From positions 1,364,001 through 1,428,000 of the forward strand of contig CAVSZY010000003.1 in the NCBI GenBank assembly GCA_963732585.1: a stretch of 64,000 nt of DNA. The letters are read 5' to 3'. The notes beneath the pieces are model-generated. The model searched no databases, was not told the origin of the DNA, and saw only the letters and a program-made list of their open reading frames with translations. Both the position numbers and the translations under genes were made by a program. This DNA is from WLMZ01 sp963732585. GTDB lineage: Bacteria; Actinomycetota; Acidimicrobiia; Acidimicrobiales; Ilumatobacteraceae. Below, piece by piece: positions 60,718 through 64,000 of the stretch (positions within the stretch are counted from its first letter, which is position 1; every line of letters starts with the position of its first letter).

Positions 60718-62219
60718 CGATGTAAACCGTAGTCGCGCATCGTCGCCTGGAGCCGTCGGGTGAACACCGAATCGCCGGAGAGCACGGCGCTGCGCGCCAG
60801 CAGGCGGCCATCGGCCCAATTGGACAAGCCGAGCTCCGGACGCCCCAGGGCAAACTGACCGTCGACCCAGCGTGTCATGCCATTGCCGACGAACGGGGCG
60901 TCAACCGCGTCGTAAAAACGTTCCTGCTCGGCGGCGTTGTCGCTGATCAGTGAGGCGGCGAGGCGTGGGCTGTAACGGTTAAACAGCTCGACCGCATGAT
61001 CGACGCTGTCGACCAGCACCACGCTGAGCTCCGGCGAATTCTCCCATTCCCACTCCATGCCCAACTCCTCGATCGCCAGACGATCGATCAACGGTTCGTC
61101 GCTGTCACCTTCGGGGCGAGAGACACACACGCGTTCAGCGACGGTCGCCGCGTCGAGCCATGGCGAAAGGTCGTCGGCTGCATGCAGCCGGGCAACGGTG
61201 CCTCGGCGTCGTCCCGCTTCTCGTGCTGCCGCTAGCACGAGCGGCACAAACTCCGCGGCTCGGCGGCGGTCGAGGCAACAGACGTTGACCGTGTTACACA
61301 CCTTACGATCGAGCGAGTTGACCAGCGAGGCGGTGAGCTGCCCAGCGTCGGCGTTGACTGATGCGACCAGCCAAGCCCCGCCGGTGCCGTGCAGGCTGAC
61401 CGGAATTCCTGATTGGCGGGCCACCGCGCCGAGCTGCGCAACCGCCGTTCCCGAGCCGCGGGCGACGGCGAGCGACAGCCGTTTGTCGCTGAACAGGGCC
61501 CAGCCCGTCGAGCGCTGCGGGGAATCGATCAAACAGATCGCCCCCGCTGGCAGACCCGCCGAAGCCAGCGCAGGCGTCAGCACATGGGCCATCATCGCCC
61601 GCGCTGTGCCGAGGGCATCGCTACCGATACGCAACACGGCGCAGTTGCCGGAACGCAACACCCCCGTAGCGTCAGCAAAGACGTTGGGCCGCCCTTCGAA
61701 CACGAACCCGATCAGGCCGAGCGGCGCCCGCCGCACGGCAACGCTCCACGCGGCGTGCTCGACCTGCTCGTCGACACTGTCGCGGGGCACAGAGATATCG
61801 CGCCACATCCGCAGACCGTTGATCATGTCGGCGCGCATCGTCTCGCTGAGCACCAGTCGAGTGATCGAACGACCGCGAGCACGGGCGGCGTCGACATCGG
61901 CGGCGTTGGCGGCGGCCACTACGGCGAACACCTCGTCGTCGCCCAACAGCGTGGCGAAGCGCTCGTAGAAGTCGCTGATCTGCTGATCGCTACAGGCGGG
62001 CAGTTGGCGGAAGGCAATGTGGGCGCGCTCGACGGCGGCAGTGACCAGATCATGTTCCTGGTGGGCGATGTGCAACAGGGCACCGTCGTCTTGCACGACC
62101 ACCAGGCGGTCGCCGTCGACAAAGCTCTCCGCCAGCTGTGGCGACACGGCGGTGAAACGGTCGCCGCCGCACGGAATGATCTGGCCGGTGGTCAGCTGTG
62201 TGAGACGGTTGTCAACCAT
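60714..62219 (-). CDS. Glutamate-5-semialdehyde dehydrogenase-like protein (divergent ProA)
   Basis: 501 aa, about 80 longer than normal ProA because of an N-terminal extension. Core matches include RRAPLGLIGFVFEGRPNVFADATG, RSGNCAVLRIGSDALGTARA and the active-site Cys in LDRKVCNTVNVCCLD. Canonical ProA segments such as RPGVCNAxE and the GLG-EVAVS end are altered (GRPELGLSNWADGRLLARSA). It may be the proline-pathway enzyme or a paralog with a new aldehyde substrate. No proB is adjacent. Further upstream open frame is antisense to the MBL gene. Confidence 0.68.
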   Translation of the reverse strand: MVDNRLTQLTTGQIIPCGGDRFTAVSPQLAESFVDGDRLVVVQDDGALLHIAHQEHDLVTAAVERAHIAFRQLPACSDQQISDFYERFATLLGDDEVFAVVAAANAADVDAARARGRSITRLVLSETMRADMINGLRMWRDISVPRDSVDEQVEHAAWSVAVRRAPLGLIGFVFEGRPNVFADATGVLRSGNCAVLRIGSDALGTARAMMAHVLTPALASAGLPAGAICLIDSPQRSTGWALFSDKRLSLAVARGSGTAVAQLGAVARQSGIPVSLHGTGGAWLVASVNADAGQLTASLVNSLDRKVCNTVNVCCLDRRRAAEFVPLVLAAAREAGRRRGTVARLHAADDLSPWLDAATVAERVCVSRPEGDSDEPLIDRLAIEELGMEWEWENSPELSVVLVDSVDHAVELFNRYSPRLAASLISDNAAEQERFYDAVDAPFVGNGMTRWVDGQFALGRPELGLSNWADGRLLARSAVLSGDSVFTRRLQATMRDYGLHR

Positions 62220-62267
62220 CGCACCAGCGTAGAGACATCGGGGTAGACGGCGGCATATCGTTGTCGC

Positions 62268-62963
62268 ATGCCCGACGACGATCGCCTGTATTTCCGCCAA
62301 CTGCTCTCCGGCCGTGACTTCGCCACGGGTGATCAAATGGCCGAGCAGATGGTCAACTTCGTCTACGCCATCGGCGATCGCAGCACGGGCGAGGCCGTGC
62401 TGGTCGACCCTGCCTACGCCGTTGGCGACATTGTCGACATCGTCGAAGGAGATGGAATGACCGTCAGCGGGGTGCTTGCTACCCACTATCACGCCGACCA
62501 CATCGGCGGATCGATCATGGGCTTCACCATCGAGGGTGTGGCCACGCTGCTGGAGCGCTGCAGCTGTCCGGTGCACGTCCAACAGGCGGAAACGCCGTGG
62601 GTGACGCGCACCTCCGGCGTCAGCGCCGACGACCTGGTCGAACACGTCGGCGGCGACACGATCGCCGTCGGTTCGATCACGATCCAATGTCTGCACACTC
62701 CCGGGCACACGCCGGGAAGCCAATGTTTCCTGGTCGACAACCGGCTGATCTCCGGCGACACGCTGTTTCTCGAAGGTTGTGGGCGCACCGACCTCCCGGG
62801 TAGCGACCCTCGGCTGATGGCCGAGAGTCTGCGCATGCTTTCCAAGCTCGACGACGACGTCGTCGTGTACCCGGGCCACTGGTATTCGCACCCACGGTTC
62901 GCTTCGATGGCCACCCTCAAGGACAGCAACTACGTTCTCGACCCGCGAGCCTGGGGTTTATAG
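62268..62963 (+). CDS. MBL-fold metallo-hydrolase (glyoxalase II / persulfide dioxygenase-like)
   Basis: 231 aa. Metal site LATHYHADHIGGSIMG (HxHxDH), HTPGHTPGSQCFLVD, SGDTLFLEGCGRTDLPGSDP and the final His in VVYPGHWYSHPR. The GCGRTD sequence occurs in ETHE1-type persulfide dioxygenases and related MBL proteins, so sulfur or thioester substrates are possible. Divergent from the ProA-like gene by 48 bp. Confidence 0.85.
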   Translation: MPDDDRLYFRQLLSGRDFATGDQMAEQMVNFVYAIGDRSTGEAVLVDPAYAVGDIVDIVEGDGMTVSGVLATHYHADHIGGSIMGFTIEGVATLLERCSCPVHVQQAETPWVTRTSGVSADDLVEHVGGDTIAVGSITIQCLHTPGHTPGSQCFLVDNRLISGDTLFLEGCGRTDLPGSDPRLMAESLRMLSKLDDDVVVYPGHWYSHPRFASMATLKDSNYVLDPRAWGL

Positions 62964-63603
62964 GCTCACCGCCAGGCCGGCCAGGGCAACGTGGTAGGTG
63001 ACCATGACCGCCAACGGTTGCCAGCGGTGTTCGCGCACGAACCGTCCCCAGCCGAGCACCGTGTCGCTGACGACGAACGAGGAGGCGCCGACGATCGCCC
63101 ATCCCCGTCCGCTGAGTGCCGCAGCCACCGCCATCAACATGATCACGGCGAAGTAGACGATCACCGGCACGGTCATCGGAGCGTGCTCACGGCGCACGCT
63201 GGCAACGACCTTCGACCCGAACAGCGCGCCGTGAGCTGCCAGCACGATGACCATCGCCGCCACCCACCGCGACGGCTCCAAGCCAAGGGCGACGAAGACG
63301 GCGATGAACATGCGCGTGCCCCATGGCGAACGCCGCCAAACCAACGATGAACCGATCGACCGCTGGCAACAGGGCAATATCGCCGAGCAGGCAGAGGCCG
63401 AGGGCAATCAACGTCAGCGTCGTCGCCGCGCGGCCACCGTCGGCGGCGATGGCGATCCACATCATCAGCACGGTGGCGAGCGGCTTGGTGACCGTCTCCA
63501 ACTGCTGGCTCACGCGACTGCGGGTGGCTGCAGTCGGCAATGGCCGCCGCGACCACCAATTGGCCAGCGCGACGACTGCGGTGCAGAACAAGGCAAATGG
63601 CAT
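62958..63603 (-). CDS. YhhN family membrane protein (lysoplasmalogenase-like); one-base frameshift in this sequence
   Basis: About 214 aa once an extra base near 63312 is removed, normal for YhhN/TMEM86, which is an eight-helix membrane protein. The first frame gives KPLATVLMMWIAIAADG, LGLCLLGDIALLPAVDRFIVGLAAFAMGHA; the next continues MFIAVFVALGLEPSRW, VIVYFAVIMLMAVAAAL, VVSDTVLGWGRF and VMVTYHVALAGLAVSL. The two conserved Asp (LGDIALL and VSDTVLG) are each present. Some members hydrolyse lysoplasmalogens. Overlaps the convergent MBL gene by 6 bp. Confidence 0.75.
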
Positions 63604-63613
63604 CGGTGACCCC

Positions 63614-64000
63614 CTAGAACGCCTTGGCCGCAGAACTGATTGCGGTGATCAACATCAGCACGTAGACGAGGATGCGGAAGCTTTCCTGGTTGAAGCGGGA
63701 GCGCAACGGGCTGCCGAGCATCAGTCCCACGCCGACGCTCGGCACCGCCACAGCGCACAGCGACAGTTCCTGGCGTCCGATCTTGCCCGTGGCGCCGAAG
63801 ATCGTCGCCGCTAACAGCCCGCTGACGAAGAAGATGATCGGCAACGACGATCGCACCTGCTCAGCGGGAAGATGGCGCGCCTGCATGCCCAAGACCACCG
63901 GCGGCCCGCTGGTGCCCAACGACGTGGCCAGAACCCCAGCGACAAACCCTGCGCCGAGATCCAAGGAGTTGCCGACATGTGCGAGGTTCAGTCCGCGGAT
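63614..64000 (-). CDS. TauE/SafE family anion permease, partial (cut by window edge)
   Basis: At least 128 aa visible; the frame is open to base 64000, so the N-terminal part lies outside the window. GFVAGVLATSLGTSGPPVVLGMQARHLPAEQVRSSL is the second repeat motif of the TauE/SafE family, followed by four further helices including VYVLMLITAISSAAKAF at the C-terminus. Probable export or import of sulfite/sulfonate-type anions or short organic acids. Upstream of yhhN by 10 bp on the same strand. Confidence 0.75.
   Translation of the reverse strand: MRGLNLAHVGNSLDLGAGFVAGVLATSLGTSGPPVVLGMQARHLPAEQVRSSLPIIFFVSGLLAATIFGATGKIGRQELSLCAVAVPSVGVGLMLGSPLRSRFNQESFRILVYVLMLITAISSAAKAF

Noticed and set aside
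62220..62891. Extra 224 codons in frame upstream of the ProA-like gene
   Set aside because: This stretch is antisense to the motif-complete MBL hydrolase; Met at 62219 begins the plausible protein.

Overview
The window is dense, GC-rich bacterial chromosome with about 60 genes, no intergenic gap above about 200 bp, and many 1-20 bp gene overlaps. I saw no rRNA, tRNA, CRISPR array, transposase or phage gene. The content points to a high-GC actinobacterium, most likely class Acidimicrobiia (Ilumatobacter-like). The pointers are DUF2510 and DUF3151 proteins, a GuaB1-type IMPDH-like protein, an alaS-ruvX-mltG-aro block, and secreted proteins built from repeated 'RLxDTR ... SNxN' domains. The class-level assignment is inference.

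Layout. 0-7 kb: enoyl-CoA hydratase, GntR regulator divergent from a mitochondrial-type aconitase, nitroreductase, DUF664 protein, and a secreted repeat protein ending in a sortase domain. 7-14.1 kb (minus): alaS-ruvX-mltG-aroC-aroK-aroB, lacking the aroE often found in this block. 14.2-20.6 kb: double-GNAT acetyltransferase, a lone PLD/SF2-helicase/DUF3427 gene (candidate defence gene), typA and a small acidic protein. 20.7-34.7 kb: orphan ParA; DUF3151-mobA-rhodanese-rnd; pyruvate kinase plus hydrolase; M18 aminopeptidase; guaB1-cmk-plsC; hydrolase-tsaC; xylulokinase-DnaJ.

34.7-45.1 kb: the most coherent metabolic unit. A complete branched-chain-type ABC importer (binding lipoprotein, LivH, LivM, LivG, LivF) runs directly into an FAD-dependent amine/imino-acid oxidase, a DMT exporter, a DapA-family lyase and a proline-racemase-family enzyme with a Ser/Cys active-site pair; an ornithine-cyclodeaminase-family reductase converges on it. 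This reads as uptake and breakdown of hydroxyproline or a related imino acid. The importer has a recognisable promoter, a 5' hairpin, a 7-codon leader ORF overlapping the lipoprotein start, and a 12-bp hairpin separating the lipoprotein from the permeases.

45.2-54.9 kb: small membrane protein plus bacterial PH-domain protein, heme A synthase (ctaA) divergent from a TetR-SnoaL fusion, histidine phosphatase, DUF2510 membrane protein, lipoprotein, a heterodimeric ABC exporter with one degenerate ATP site, and DoxX plus a membrane-anchored partner. 54.9-64 kb: hexapeptide acyltransferase, P1 peptidase, panC plus FAD oxidase, divergent ProA-like enzyme plus M1 lipoprotein peptidase, MBL-fold hydrolase, YhhN protein and a truncated TauE/SafE permease at the right edge.

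Two cross-cutting observations. Four genes (aconitase, repeat-sortase, helicase, YhhN) each carry one single-base frame break, and removing it restores normal family length and motifs. That suggests consensus errors, although real mutations are not excluded. Separately, short perfect tandem duplications lie at gene junctions. In two of them (ruvX/mltG and panC/oxidase) an ATGA stop-start overlap has been duplicated, which creates a 5-6 codon mini-ORF that itself ends in ATGA on the next gene's start; the importer leader ORF has the same architecture.
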